From Turnera subulata (lineage: Eukaryota > Streptophyta > Magnoliopsida > Malpighiales > Passifloraceae), in the NCBI GenBank assembly GCA_028386065.3, contig JAKUCV010001500.1, forward strand, positions 1-64,000: a DNA stretch of 64,000 nt. Reading direction: 5' to 3'. Within the stretch, counting starts at the first letter, position 1; every line of letters begins with the position of its first letter. The notes under the pieces were generated by a model. That model worked only from the letters and a program-made list of their open reading frames with translations. It ran no database searches and was not told the origin of the DNA. Shown here piece by piece: positions 31,620-43,299 of this stretch. The position numbers were made by a program, and so were the translations under genes.

Positions 31620-32445
31620 TGTACTTAATTACGGCTGTACCATCCATCCATGGAAAGGAGACTGAAGACTTGAAGAAAAGAGTAGTCTTCCCCGTTAAAG
31701 ACCCAAATATGTGTAAATTTGTTTGCCGTTTGCAGGAGGGCTGTAGTCTTTGGGTCCACCATGGAATTTTCTTCCCTTCTTCTTATTCTTCCTCTTCCTC
31801 TTCTTCGTCTTCTTTCCTGGAAATTTAACTCCCTGTGACTGTGTGTGTCACCATCGTTGACCTGATTGGATTAGATTGTTTTTTGGGGTACATGGTTTTC
31901 CATTCACACAACCAATCGCGTTCATGAATTATTATACAGTTCGAAATTACATCAGGTCATGAAGTATGTTACGGTTTTGGAACCAATACTCTTAGGGGCT
32001 GACCAATAACAGCTGAGGACGACGTTGCAATGGCCAATTGTATTTTGGTGGGTTGCGTTGTGGTGGTGGACGATGATAACTGATTAACGCATCTATTCGT
32101 TCAATTTATAGTCCGAAATCATGGCATCCTTTATTAATGGCGAGTAGTAGTAAGCATCTTAGCTATTATTTATTCAAGAATCTTTCTAAGTTCAATCTTG
32201 CGGTGCTTTTACTCTCATATGTATTTGATGTGGTTAAATATAACTTTCCATACAGCCAGTCATCTTTCTCTGGTCTATGATCGTCATACTAGGATTTAAT
32301 CTGGAATCAGGAGTGTGTTAACCAATAATTCCTTTTTTATATGGATAGTGCAACATAGAGCGATGCTACACGAACTGCATAGAGTTAGCGACGCAGAACT
32401 ATGAAGCGAACAGCTTTGTAATTTGCTTGCAGATAACCAGCAGAT
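31620..32445. other. Intergenic stretch upstream of calreticulin
   Basis: Contains a CTT/CTC-rich microsatellite near 31769-31812 and otherwise unassigned sequence. It is the likely upstream control region of the minus-strand calreticulin gene. Confidence 0.4.
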
Positions 32446-32612
32446 TACCAATCTGGGATTGGTCCAAGTGGTAAGCAATTTGGTTCCGCTTAAGCGAGGT
32501 TTCGGATTCGAATCCTTGTGTACGCTGAAAATTCTCATTAGGAGACTCACCCGCTAGGTGCACGACGGGAGTCAACCGGATTAGTCGGGGCAAACCTCCA
32601 AAAAGAAAAAAC
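32446..32612 (+). mobile_element. tRNA-derived SINE
   Basis: RNA polymerase III boxes are visible: an A-box-like GGTCCAAGTGGTAAGC at 32461 and a B-box-like GGATTCGAATCC at 32504, spaced as in a tRNA. A body with GATTAGTCGGGG and a short A-rich end (AAAAAGAAAAAA) follow. The flanks AGCAGATTACC and AGCTGATTCC may be a decayed target duplication. The ends are approximate. Confidence 0.65.
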
Positions 32613-34184
32613 GAGCTGATTCCAAGCTAGTGGCATTTCCTGTAAAAAGCAAAAGGAGCACTAAAATGAAACTCTTTTAAGTTTCTGTTTTTTTCCACCA
32701 TACATTGTTGATTTGACCCTTATATAATATCACTTCTTATATAATAATATTACTTGACCTTTTCAAAGTCTTGTCCAAAGTCTACGCCTGTGGAGGCTGG
32801 ACGAAAAGAGCATAAATGATGCATTAAAGGTAGGAATAGACCAATCAAATTTTAGAAACTATTTAACTCGTATTACGCGTTGGCGACCATAAATTCATTG
32901 TAGCCATATTTTATTATCAATATCATTACCATTTATTTTATATTTTCATTATTAAAGGCAGTTTTTCCAGTGATATAAGCGAAAATAAAGTAGTAGTTGG
33001 CATCAATATTCTTCCTTTTTCTCCCCTAAAATATCCCCCGCAACCACAAGTAGGCTTACCAAATAGAGTCCAACTTAGTCAAGCTTTGATGGCTTAAGCT
33101 CGGATTGTAAAAATTTAGCTAAGTTCAAGCTGGCTCGTATTGGTCTCGAACTTAAATACTAAGATTATATTTAACATTTTAACATTTTTATATTGTTTTA
33201 TTAAGCTAGCTATGAACAAGACAAATTAATTGCTCTATAAATGAGCCAAATTAATAATAAGTTAAATTATTAATAAAAAATTGATAAGTTAAATTTCTTT
33301 TTATAGGTTCAAATAAAAAAAATTTCCGGATGCATGGTTTTTTTTTAAAACAATCATATTATATCTTTAGTTTTAGTTATATTTAATTTTTTAGGCAGAT
33401 GAAAAATTAACAAATACTCAACAACCCCATAATTGCTACATTTGGATTACTAATTTTAAATATATCAAACAAAATAATAATTTTTTTAAAATGAAAGCTT
33501 TCATTGCATAATCGTCATGCTAGTCCATCAACGTCACTCTAACCAACTTATCAACTTCAGTTGGCAGAGCATTTGACCAAGTAGCCACTGGAGTAGAGCT
33601 AGTTGCCCACCTATTGATGGCGTCAGCTACTCTAAAATAATAATAGTATTTTGCTTTTTTAATACATGACGTAGTTAACTTAAGTTACTTTTATCGGATC
33701 AAATCAATCTAAATTTGATTTATAAGCTAATTTTTATTTTAACATGATTATGAATTTCTCACGATGAGGCTAAACAAGGCAAGCTGCCGAACACGGCAGA
33801 CATAAGGGGGTGGGTGGGCGCCCTAATCTTTCAAAATTTTTATTATGAGTTAATTTTAGTATATATTTTGTATAAAAATGATGCTTGTCCTGATAATAGT
33901 TAAAAGTTGTAAGGTAAATTTAGATTCATTTTACCTTTTTGGCCTCCCAAAAATACTTTTATGGTCCGCCACTGCTTCCGAAAGCTTAGGAATTTAACGA
34001 ATTGAATTTCAGCAAACTTGGCTTAGGTCATCAAGTTTCGATTTTTTTACAAATATGTTAGGTTCGACGAGCTAACCCACACTGCAATGATAAACAAACA
34101 ACTCAAAACCAACAAAACAAGTTGGAAAAAAGCAGATAGAAACTGCAGGAAAGCACCCTCCACCAGAACCTACACTAAATTACC
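32613..34184. other. AT-rich intergenic stretch
   Basis: No gene seen. Parts (33060-34070) look like decayed repeats with CTTAAGCTCGG and GGTTCGACGAG words, but no ends could be set. Confidence 0.4.
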
Positions 34185-34279
34185 TTAAACATAAGATAAC
34201 TTACATAGGACCCCATGCCATGATTTCAAGCTATCCACACAATTAAGCACATCACTAATATTGTAAGGAAAAAGGGATT
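34185..34279 (-). pseudogene. LINE ORF2 C-terminal tail, split by a gypsy derivative
   Basis: The minus-strand reading ends NISDVLNCVDSLKSWHG and a stop at 34185. The upstream part of the same LINE tail is at 50173-50340, with SIWTGRNKTVFENTK and LSWIKAKQ, typical of the end of plant LINE ORF2 after the RVT zinc-binding region. The two pieces are separated by the 15.9-kb nested insertion 34280-50172. Confidence 0.6.
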
Positions 34280-35429
34280 TGTTAAAATATGGGTCCTCCG
34301 AGGTACTTGTTCCACGGGTCTTCAGCCTTGGTAGTATGCTTCGTAGTCTTTCAGGTCCTTCTCGTATTAACCAGGCTTTTGAGGTTTGATCTACAAGAAG
34401 AAAGAGAGAAAAAGGGCTTGGGGAGGCCCTGGGTGGTGACTCCAAGGACCCTCCGATGCCAAAGTAAGACAAAGGGGAATTTGTAGAGAAAATTGAGGGG
34501 AGAAAGGGGGAGAGTGATGTTCCTCTGGTTTCTCTCTTCTGTCCTGAAAAGCTTACCTAAGCCCCCAATTTATAGGAGAAAGTAGGGGGAGGAGCAAGAG
34601 CTGAAGGGGCTCACAACTCCTGCTAACATTAAGACATAAGCGTTAGAAAATTCTAATGATTTGTTATTTAATTGAGCATGTTTCACGTGTTTTTTATGCC
34701 ATTTAGCTGAGTAATCTTCCTCCTCTAGGTCCTTGGCTGGATGGACTACCTCCCCTTGGTCCTTAGCTGAATGACTTAATTTTTCCAGGTCCTTGGACTA
34801 AGGGACAAGGTCCCGATTCATTACTTATGGTAAAAAGTACCATATGTTATCACAGCCCCCAACTCTAAGGGATGTTGTGTAGCAATTTCCCTTAGAATTT
34901 ATTTTTTCTAGGATGTGCTTTTATTTTGGCCGTATTAGATTGCCTTAGATGGCTAATTCTAATTATGACCTCAATATATCTAAGCTTGAGCTTTAAACTT
35001 GTTGAGCTTGTGAACCACATCTTGGTGGGCGTAGGCTCTTCAAACGACTAATGTGGAATTGACTCGAATTTCAATTTGTTGAAATTGAGAGCTCTTATAG
35101 CCCCCTGTCCAAGTGATCCTCTTGTTAGATAGAACTTGAAGACTTTGCAGGTCTCACTTGGATTTGCATGAAGCCCCTATTCTTAACAGAACTCTTTACT
35201 TTTTTGTTGTCTCCGAGTGGTCTTCTTTTTTGGACCTCAAGGCGTTCTTCTTTGGATACCTCCAAGATAAAGAGGACCTTTAGTCGCTACCTTTGATATA
35301 AGGAGGGGAGCCAATATAAAGAGGACCTCTAGAAGTGGGTTCCTTCTTTATATGGAGGAGACACGATATAAAGAGGACCTCTGAAAGTGGGTACCTTCTC
35401 TATACATTTCTTGTCATGCGACCTTTATT

Positions 35430-35755
35430 TTTTGGACTACTTGGCCTTGGTCGTCTTTCTCTCTCATTTTCTCTTTCTTTGGATGTGCGACTTACTTAGG
35501 CTATATTGCCTTAGTCGTCTTTTTTGAATGCGTGACTTACTTGGGCTATATTGCATCGGTCATCTTTTTTGAATGTGCGACATACTTGGGCTATTATGCC
35601 TCAATCGTCTTTTTTGAATGTGCGATCTTTTCTTTAGACCGTCTTGTTTTTGCGACTGAAATTGGCTACATGGCCTTTCGTCATCTTACTTTGTGACTAG
35701 TATAGGCTACATGGCTTTTTGTCGTCTTATTTTGCGACTAGCATAGGCTACATGG
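35430..35755. repeat. Tandem repeats of the outer element (left part)
   Basis: Decaying repeats of about 41-60 bp with the words GCGACTAGCATAGGCTACATGGCC and GTCGTCTTATTTT in part. The array continues across the Tat insertion at 48883-49070, so it was one array before the insertion, and CATGG of one unit became the target duplication. Confidence 0.75.
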
Positions 35756-37321
35756 TGTGAACACCCAAAATTGACCCATGAATTTTCTACTAGGATTAGA
35801 TTTTAAACATACTTGAACCTGGAATTGATGAGATGATTCAATCTTAGCATGAAGAGATGTCCTGGATTTAACTTAGTAGAAATAATATATATTAGCAATT
35901 TAGACCCCCATGTATTTGAACTATAGGGTTAATGAGATGATTTAATCTTAGAATAAAATATATAACAAGGTTTATTTAGGCTGGAATATATCATTTGGGC
36001 CTTTTATCTATTCTTTAATCCAAGTATATTGAGATGATTTATTCTTGGGTTAAAAATAGGTCTAAGGGCCCAAGTTAATTCTCCATAGTTTGATTAGCCC
36101 ATTAATACAATTCTTGCAGATTAATTTTAGCTCTGATTTTCATAGAAAATCAGAGTTAAATCATCATTTAAGTAGATTTTGTATTTTTGGTAAGATTTCA
36201 CTTAAAATGGATATCAATGTATAATCAATCAATCTTGGAATGATTTAGGAGAGTGGGGATCAAGTAATTGAGTGATTCTGGGTTAATTAGGGGTTTATTA
36301 CGCGGGAGAATCAAGTTAGAGCTGAATTAGGGGGATTGGGGCTCAAGAAAAAGGAAAGAACGAGTGACACGCGGGGTGACCGGCGGTCCTCTCGCGACGA
36401 TCGCCAGGTGTTAGCGGTCCTCCTCACATGACCGCCGGCACTGGCGGTCATAGGTGCCCAGAACCCCCGATTTTCTCCGATTTTGTTTCTAATATGATCC
36501 TACGCGGTTTTGGACCAGATTTTCGAGCGTAATCTTCACCATTAAGTAGGTCCACGCCCCTAGGCTTCCCATAACACTATAAATAGGACCCCTTACACAC
36601 ATTTCAGGGGCGACACAATCTTTCTCACACATACACCCATAAGCCTTGATTGCTTGGAGAAACTCTACCTCACCAAGTCTATAGATACATTCTTAGGCAG
36701 AAACTCTGGAGGAATTTCGTGGGAAGCATCAACTGTAGTCCAGCAAGGAAGAGTGAAGAAGAGGATTAACTATTGAGCTTAGAAGTGGAAAGAAGGTGGG
36801 TGTAGAACTCAACCCATTGCAAGGAGCTAGAGGAGGGCTACAAGAGGTAACACTAAAGCTTCTTTTGAATGATCTTTTTTGATTATATGCTGATGCTTTT
36901 GGTGATGTAAGTGGCCGATTTGTGCCATGTTTAGAACTACGTGGCTTTGACCCCGGTCACTTGGGTACGTAAGTAGTCTCGGTTTTACAACGGGATGTAA
37001 GCCAAATCTCCTTCCTCTCCCCCATTCTTTTATTTTCCACACTTGCACACATGCACCAGGCACACTTGCATTTTGCAATTGTACATAGTCTCGACCCAAC
37101 ACGGATGGGTGCCTAACACCTTTCCATCTGTGACGAACCCCCGATCCCTTGACTTTGGTTCGCCATGACCATGTAGCCTAAAGGAGTCATACTAAGGTTT
37201 TTCCCAAGTTTTGTCCTTAATAAAATTTGGGTGGCGACTCCAATGTCGTGGGATTGACCCAAGGAAGAAGGTGAAAGGATTAGGTGAATAGGCCCAAGTC
37301 ATTTTGGGTCGGGTATTCACA
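35756..37321 (+). repeat. 5' LTR of the Tat element
   Basis: 1566 bp. GATGAGATGATT occurs near 35829 and GAGATGATTTAATC again near 35936. A GACCGCC/GGCGGTC palindrome is at 36430-36449 and TATAAATA at 36578-36585. The transcript probably starts near 36610. It is followed by the primer site. Confidence 0.93.
36430..36585 (+). promoter_or_regulatory. Tat LTR promoter: palindrome plus TATA box
   Basis: GACCGCC-GGCACT-GGCGGTC (36430-36449) lies 129 bp upstream of TATAAATA (36578). A weaker relative, GGCGGTCC...GATCGCC, sits at 36383-36406. In the 3' LTR the palindrome at 48002-48021 has one mismatch. The same palindrome type is upstream of the antisense ORF. Confidence 0.55.
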
Positions 37322-37844
37322 GTTGGCGACTCCACTAGGGAAGTAGTGGGTTCAAGAGACTTTGTGCAATTATAAAATCTTGTGTGCCTTTTACTTGTCA
37401 TCATAAGTGCCTTGCATTCATGATGATTTATGTGAAGCCTTTATCGTAAGAGGGCGAGAGAATCCAAGTCCACCGTAATGCGTTCTTTAAGCGATGGCGG
37501 CTTGAGTGAACCCGTTTCTCGATGCTTAGCAATGATGGGGATTAATTGTCCTTGGACCTCATGCGATATCCATTATCACATGTGAGTAGGTCAACCTATT
37601 CCCTAGTGGCAACCTTTTGGCCCCCAACCAGCTGCATACCCTAAGCATCCCATGCGTAATAAATCAATAAGTGCTACGTGCATTCTAAGTGATTATTATT
37701 ATGATTTCGAGTAATGTGTGACAAAAAAAAGATGCCCTTTTTCATTTATGCATACCCAAGACAAAAATGGTGAGAGTTGATATGTGTCAAGAGCCTTTGG
37801 GATCCCAAGAACCCTGATACTTATACTTCGACTGCCAGGGCAAA

Positions 37845-39218
37845 ATGAGTGAGGAGGATCATACTAAGACGAATGTGGTTGAGGAACCCTTAGAGTTACT
37901 AAAAAATCCAAGAATCATAGAGGCACTGCTGACTTTACAGAAAGGGAAGATGGAGTCCCTTGGGAGTGATGGGGGACAAGTCTCAAAACCAAGCATCGGG
38001 AACAAGATGGTGGTTATTCAAGATGATGACTCGATGACGCAGGATTCCAAAGGGGATGGAGAGAGACTCAAAAGGGTAGAAGAACTATTGAAGACCATGA
38101 AAAGGAAGGAAGATGATTGGAATTTGGATCGATTGTCCTTGTTCCCCAAAGCCCGGCTACCTACGAAATTCAAAATGCCTGACATTGAGAAGTTCAATGG
38201 AATGGGATGCCCTACAATCCATCTGAAGATCTATGTAAGAATGTTGCAGCCCATGGGGATAGGACCAGAGCTGATGGTTTAACTATTCCAAAGGACTTTG
38301 TCAGGGGCAGCCTTGAAGTGGTTCATGACTTTGGATGAAAGTAAGGTGAGTAAATAGGATGACATTTGTCGAGAGTTTGTAAACCAGTACAGTAATACCG
38401 AAGTAGATGTCACCAAGAGGAATCTTGAGACAACCAAGTAGGAGGCTCAAGAGACTTTCTCTGCCTATATCTCGAGATGGCGTGGCAAGGCATCATTAAT
38501 GGTAAATAGGCCCACTGAAGAGGACCAAGTGCAAATGGTGATCAAGAATCTCCTACCAGCTTACTATGATCGCATGGTCGGAAACTACTATGCAAACTTC
38601 AAGGCACTTATCGGGGCTGGGATACAATTGGAGGATGCTATCAGCTTTAGGAAAATCAAGTCCTCTATGGATACACCCTCGTCCAGAAGAAACTTTAATG
38701 TGTCTCAAGGAAAAAGGTCTACTGGGGTGAACCATGTTGCCATCCAGGCAACGCTACAGAATGGATCAAAGCCCAGGGATTTTACTCCTCTCCCTATGTC
38801 TTTGGGGAAGATGTTCAAGAAATGCATGGAGAAAGGCTTGCTGCAGCCTTTGGATCCAAGGCCCGATCTGTCTCTTAGGGGAGACCCTAACAAGTTCTGT
38901 GAGTTCCATCAAATGGCTGGGCATATTACTGATAATTGCCCCCGACTCCACCACGAGATTCAGGATATGATAGAGAAGAATGAAATAATCCTGCCCAAGA
39001 GGCCCAACACTAAGCTGAATCCACTACCCTTGCACGAGGAGATTGATATGATAGAGGCAGAGCCCTCACCTAAACTTGAGTGCTGTGTACTTAACCTTAG
39101 TGAGTATGTAGATTCAGACGAGGAAGTTGGTGTCAACACCAGATCCGGAAGGGTGGCAAGGAAAGCTCCTCTCCGTTTAGATGAACCTGAAGAAACAACA
39201 GATCTGAAGAAGATATGA
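37845..39218 (+). pseudogene. Tat-type gag, three in-frame stops
   Basis: From ATG 37845 the frame runs through MPDIEKFNGMGCPTIHLKIY, then stops at 38279, and after further stops near 38355 and 38440 reopens at 38499 (NRPTEEDQVQMVIKNLLPAYYD) to 39218. The end has CEFHQMAGHITDNC, a zinc-knuckle-like motif typical of Tat/Athila gag, with the usual DMIEKNEI context. Apart from the stops the frame is continuous. Confidence 0.88.
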
Positions 39219-39434
39219 TAGTTAAGCAGCTAAAGAAGACTCAGGAAAACATTTCAATTTGGGATCTACTGATGGCCTCATGTCCGCATCGGGAGAAGGT
39301 TCTTCAAACCTTAAACAAAGCCTAGGTCCGTATCGACACTGCACCAAAGACATTAGCTAACATGATAGCCTCTGTGGAAACTGATAATCAAATATCCTTC
39401 TCCAATAAGGATTTGCGCCCGGACAGGGGAATTC

Positions 39435-40244
39435 ATGTTGAGGCATTATACATCACCATCCAAGTTAAAGATAACTAAGTTCCTTATAGACAATGGATCG
39501 ACTTTGAATGTATGTCCCTTGAAAACTGCAAGCTCATTAGGAATTCGGGCTATAGATTTCTTGCCATCTCGAGCAATGGTTAGGGCATATAACAATGCTC
39601 GAAGGGAAGTTCTGGGGATGATAAAATTGGAAGTGACCATCGGGCCTGCTCCTTTTGTGATAGAATTCCAAGTGCTTGACATCGCATCCAGCTTTAACTT
39701 ACTTCTTGGGAGACCCTGGTTACATCAAGCCCGAGCTGTAGCGTCCACTTCGCATCAAATGCTACGGTTTCTTTATCAAGTAGGGATAGTCACGATCAAG
39801 GGAGAGACGGCCGAGAAGAATATCAAGCTAGTATTCGGGATTGAAGGGGACGAGGAGTTGTCATTATCGGGTTTTGTCTTTGAGTCCGTCAGTGCTATAA
39901 TGACAGACAAGCTGGTTTGCAAACTTCCTTACTATGACCCTTTTGGTAATGTGACAGTCATAGGGATCATGGAAAAGAAGAGGTGTTTTCCAATCATGGG
40001 GCTGGGGAAAAGACAACAAGGGACATTAGAGACCCCCCCTGATTTCAAAGGCCACACCACCTTTTGGTTTGGGATACACTCCAACCTCAATGGATTTGGA
40101 GAAGCAAAGGGAAAAGAACCATGCAAGGGCTCTAGCTCGGAAGAAAAAACAAGAGTGGGACTTCCCCATGAACCCCTATTTCATGACACTAAATGGCTAT
40201 TTTATGAAAGAAGGAGAAGACTTTCCTTTTTGTGGATTTCCTAA
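39435..40244 (+). CDS. Tat-type aspartic protease and G-patch-like region
   Basis: LIDNGSTLNVCPL has N in place of the usual S in the D-S/T-G site. The flap region RAYNNARREVLG and LLLGRPWLH follow, as in retropepsins of this branch. Downstream comes a Gly-Leu-Gly-Lys stretch (IMGLGKRQQGTLETP), the G-patch-like segment usual after Tat proteases. A frameshift near 40070 moves the continuation to another frame ending at 40359. RT should follow but does not. Confidence 0.8.
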   Translation: MLRHYTSPSKLKITKFLIDNGSTLNVCPLKTASSLGIRAIDFLPSRAMVRAYNNARREVLGMIKLEVTIGPAPFVIEFQVLDIASSFNLLLGRPWLHQARAVASTSHQMLRFLYQVGIVTIKGETAEKNIKLVFGIEGDEELSLSGFVFESVSAIMTDKLVCKLPYYDPFGNVTVIGIMEKKRCFPIMGLGKRQQGTLETPPDFKGHTTFWFGIHSNLNGFGEAKGKEPCKGSSSEEKTRVGLPHEPLFHDTKWLFYERRRRLSFLWIS

Positions 40245-40359
40245 ACCATGGGTATGCAACATGACAAAAATTAGGAAGCCGGGATTTGATCTATTATTTG
40301 ACTGCCATCCAGAAGAAGTGGAGGATCCAGAAGAAGGAGAAGAGGAAAGGGGTGAATAG

Positions 40360-41107
40360 GATGAAGATTTTGGCTGCAAGCATCTCTTTGATGAAGATGG
40401 GGCAATTTGAAGAGACGGGTGTTGGTCTGCATTGGGTGCCTAGCTGAAGAGTTTGAAATTTAGTCTAAAAAATGCCGATAAGCGAGTCGTTGTCATGTTA
40501 TGTTTCCAAATAAATAAAGGCACTTTTTATTTCATATGTGACTATCTTGGCAATTTCTTCACGCATGCATGGTATATGTGAGTATAATGTGCTGGACAAA
40601 ACTCCCTAAAATCTGTGAAAATTAATCCTAGGGCTAATACTAGTAAAAACGATGACATCGATTAAGTTCCCAAAAAAATTCCAAGAGTCTAATTGCAAAA
40701 GCATCAAGTTACCTCTGTCATCAAGCAACCCAAACAAGGGAAGGGCTTCCAAAAAGCATTCAATGAAAAGACCAATTGAAGAAGACCCCATGGTGAACGG
40801 CTCAAAAGAATGTCACCAAACTACAAGGAGATCGGAGGAAGGGAGCTTTTTGGGACTTACAAACAATGTAAAAAGAACTACGTGAACCTGATTTCACGAG
40901 CTTCTACAAAAATAACAAGAAAGAAAAAAGAAAGAAAAAAAAAAGAAAATAATAACAAGCCATGAATACGTAGGAAGCCCAAATTGGGTCCGGTTCCATC
41001 TTTGCTAAGTAATAGTCCAGAGGTTAACAAAACAGATAAGGGGAGTTTTGTTCACTCATTTATTTGCGTGCATTATGAATGTAAAGAGGTAATTGCAGAG
41101 ATAGGAC
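40360..41107. other. Spacer where Tat pol should be
   Basis: No RT, RNase H or integrase coding on either strand. AT-rich sequence with an AAAGAAA-rich stretch near 40915-40955. Several kilobases of pol are missing between protease and the antisense ORF. Confidence 0.7.
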
Positions 41108-42430
41108 TCAATTCTTCTTGTGCTTCTTCCGACTCGACTCGCCCTCCTCATCCTGGCCCTCCTTGATGGGACGATTAGGAGACTCAAACCCAGGAGGCGC
41201 AGGCCCTTCTAGAAACACCCCCCTTGAAAGACGCAAAGATCTCTCTGAAGCAGATACATCTTTCTTCAACCATTCTAAGTAGGGCGTAGGAGGATGAATC
41301 TCAAAATGATTGTCGGTTGGTTCCCTTAAAGGCAAAGCCCAACCTCCCTTGATAGCCTTCAGAGCAGCAGCCTTCATAGGACCGGTGACCAGAATGGGAA
41401 TATCGGATGGAATTCTCCGGCTTATGCCAAACTGCTTTAGAACTTTTCTCGGACGATAGTATGTGGACTTTTCTATGCCCGGAAGTGCCACCCAATGTTT
41501 GCACACGGAACGGATAACCACCTCTTGCATTCCTAGCCACCGACAGAACCAGGTGATTTGTTCAGCTTTGAGGTTCTTCATATAGATGACCCAATTTTGA
41601 ATAGTGTTGAAGGAGACTAAATAACCACGTCGAACATAGTTTGTGGGATCAACTCGGGGGGCGCTCAATCAATGTAAGGTGTTCACATAGCCACATCTAG
41701 AAGAAGGGAGAATGGTAATAAAGCAGGAAGTTTTAAATGATGGTAATAAGAAACGAAAAGCCAAGTATATGCACCTGGAGTAGAAGAGGGGAACCAGTCA
41801 ATGGGCACGGTGATCGTCAGCCAGCGCATCCATGCAGTGGAGGGTCTCACCCAATACCACAGGGGTCGAACTCTTTTCACCAAAAAGTCTAGCCACTAGT
41901 GCACCAACCTGGAGAAGACAAACACCAGGGGATCCTACCAACAGGAATTCCCGTACCATCACAAGGGCAAGGGCATGATTGTGTTCCTCTTTCCAACCGA
42001 AGTCCTTCTCCCTATAATGCTGTTCTGAGCTGCCAAGGAAGCATCGGTCAATGATCTTTGTTAACTCCAGGTGATTGCTTTGATTCATGAAGAAGCCAAT
42101 TTGTCCTTCAGCTAGGAAGAGAAATTCGCTAACCTCCTTCAGAACAGCATCATCAAGGGAAATCATGGCGACCTGCTTTATGAATTTAGCATCCAAGAAG
42201 GTGTTGAACTCATCAACAGTGGGACACAGCTCCATCATGTCTTGGCCAAAACGGAACACACAGCGACTCTTATCCCAGAATTTGGCAGCAGCACCAATCA
42301 GACTTTCTTCTACTACCACACCACGAAGTTTGAATAGCCTAGACAGGCCCAGCAACCCGAAGTCTATGCGGCACACAGGGGGAACACTCGTCATCCACTT
42401 AAGCACCTTAGCATGGAATTCCTGACTCAT
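41108..42430 (-). pseudogene. Antisense ORF of the Tat element, plant-mobile-domain-like, spliced
   Basis: The ATG at 42430 opens exon 1 (42430-41775), which ends WFPSSTP at CTCCAG/GTGCAT. Exon 2 starts at 41696 after TTCTAG and runs to the stop at 41108, with a one-base shift in the six-C run near 41660. FWDKSRCVFRFGQDMMELCP followed by TVDEFNTFLDA fits the W-D...F.FG..EL.PT..EF pattern of plant mobile domain (PMD)-like proteins found in antisense ORFs of Tat elements. Then come ALVARLFGE, NYVRRGYLVSF and ITWFCRWLGMQ, and a charged C-terminus ending in SSRKKHKKN, a likely nuclear signal. Its own TATA box is at 42496-42503. The role is unknown; such ORFs may derive from host genes. Confidence 0.75.
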
Positions 42431-42495
42431 GATTACTCTAGATGTTTTTGGGAAATGATATGACAATTATGGAGGTCTCTAGGTACCCAAGGCTT

Positions 42496-42705
42496 TATTT
42501 ATACTGTTTTAGGGACGATGGAATTTCTCAAAATCCTAAGGCCCAGGTCCAAAAGAAAAGAGAACCGAAAAGTAAAATTCCAGGGGGGCACGACCGCCGT
42601 TGCCGGCGGTCATGTCATGAAGACCGCCACAGCTGGCGGTCATGTCATGAAGACCGCCACAGCTGGCGGTCATCCATACAAGACTGCCGGTCTGCGGCGG
42701 TCATC
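42496..42705 (-). promoter_or_regulatory. Promoter of the antisense ORF: TATA plus palindrome array
   Basis: TATAAATA on the minus strand (42496-42503) is 66 bp upstream of the ATG. Next come three GACCGCC-N6-GGCGGTC palindromes (42592-42611 and two 31-bp-spaced copies to 42670) and a decayed fourth (to 42705). Palindrome-to-TATA spacing is about 89 bp. The array resembles the single palindrome upstream of the LTR TATA box. Confidence 0.6.
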
Positions 42706-42849
42706 CGTTCACACGATCGCCCGATCGACAACTCGGCCCCGCCTGAAAAATTCCGATAAAAATTCAAGAAAATTTTTGGAGAGAAGATAAAAAGAAAGGA
42801 GAGGAAAAAGAAAGGGGATGCATCCATTTACTAGGGGAATAAACTTCTA

Positions 42850-43020
42850 AAAGGGGGCATCTGTTGACACTTTACTTGAATGAAAAATGATAAGTGTTTT
42901 ATATATGGTCAATGCTATGCATGCATAACTTGTTAAAGATTAAGGCACGCATATTAGGGGCACGTCACCCCCATCTTATGATTACCAGGGGCATCATATG
43001 CCTATTTTATATTTGTTGAT
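42850..43020 (+). other. Internal polypurine/LTR-start look-alike
   Basis: AAAAGGGGGCATCTGTTGACAC at 42850-42871 resembles the true 3' end of this element, GAGGGGCATCTGTGAACAC at 47319-47337. It could be the remains of an earlier 3' LTR start, or a second plus-strand primer. Confidence 0.4.
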
Positions 43021-43299
43021 GGGTTGAAACACCCACTGAACTGGGGGCACTCTCAAGGCCCGTCATTAGAACCACAAAGGGAAACTAGGGACATCACACC
43101 CCATTTTTGGTTTGTATGTCTCAAGGGGCACGACACACCCCACTACCTTCAAACCCGGTTCATCGACATAAGAGGCATGGGGTCCAGACAATTCAACCAT
43201 AAGAGGATCTGTGAAGTAACGAGGGAACCAGAAATACCAATAACCCAGACGCATCCAACCCGAACCCGAGAGTGTGAGGAACCCAGAAGTGAGGCAACC

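Noticed and set aside
33060..34075. A complete transposon with AGCTCGG-type ends
   Set aside because: No convincing inverted ends or target duplication could be found.
42592..42705. CRISPR-like array of 31-bp spaced palindromes
   Set aside because: Only three to four units with no unique spacers in a plant nuclear retrotransposon; they are promoter-side palindromes.
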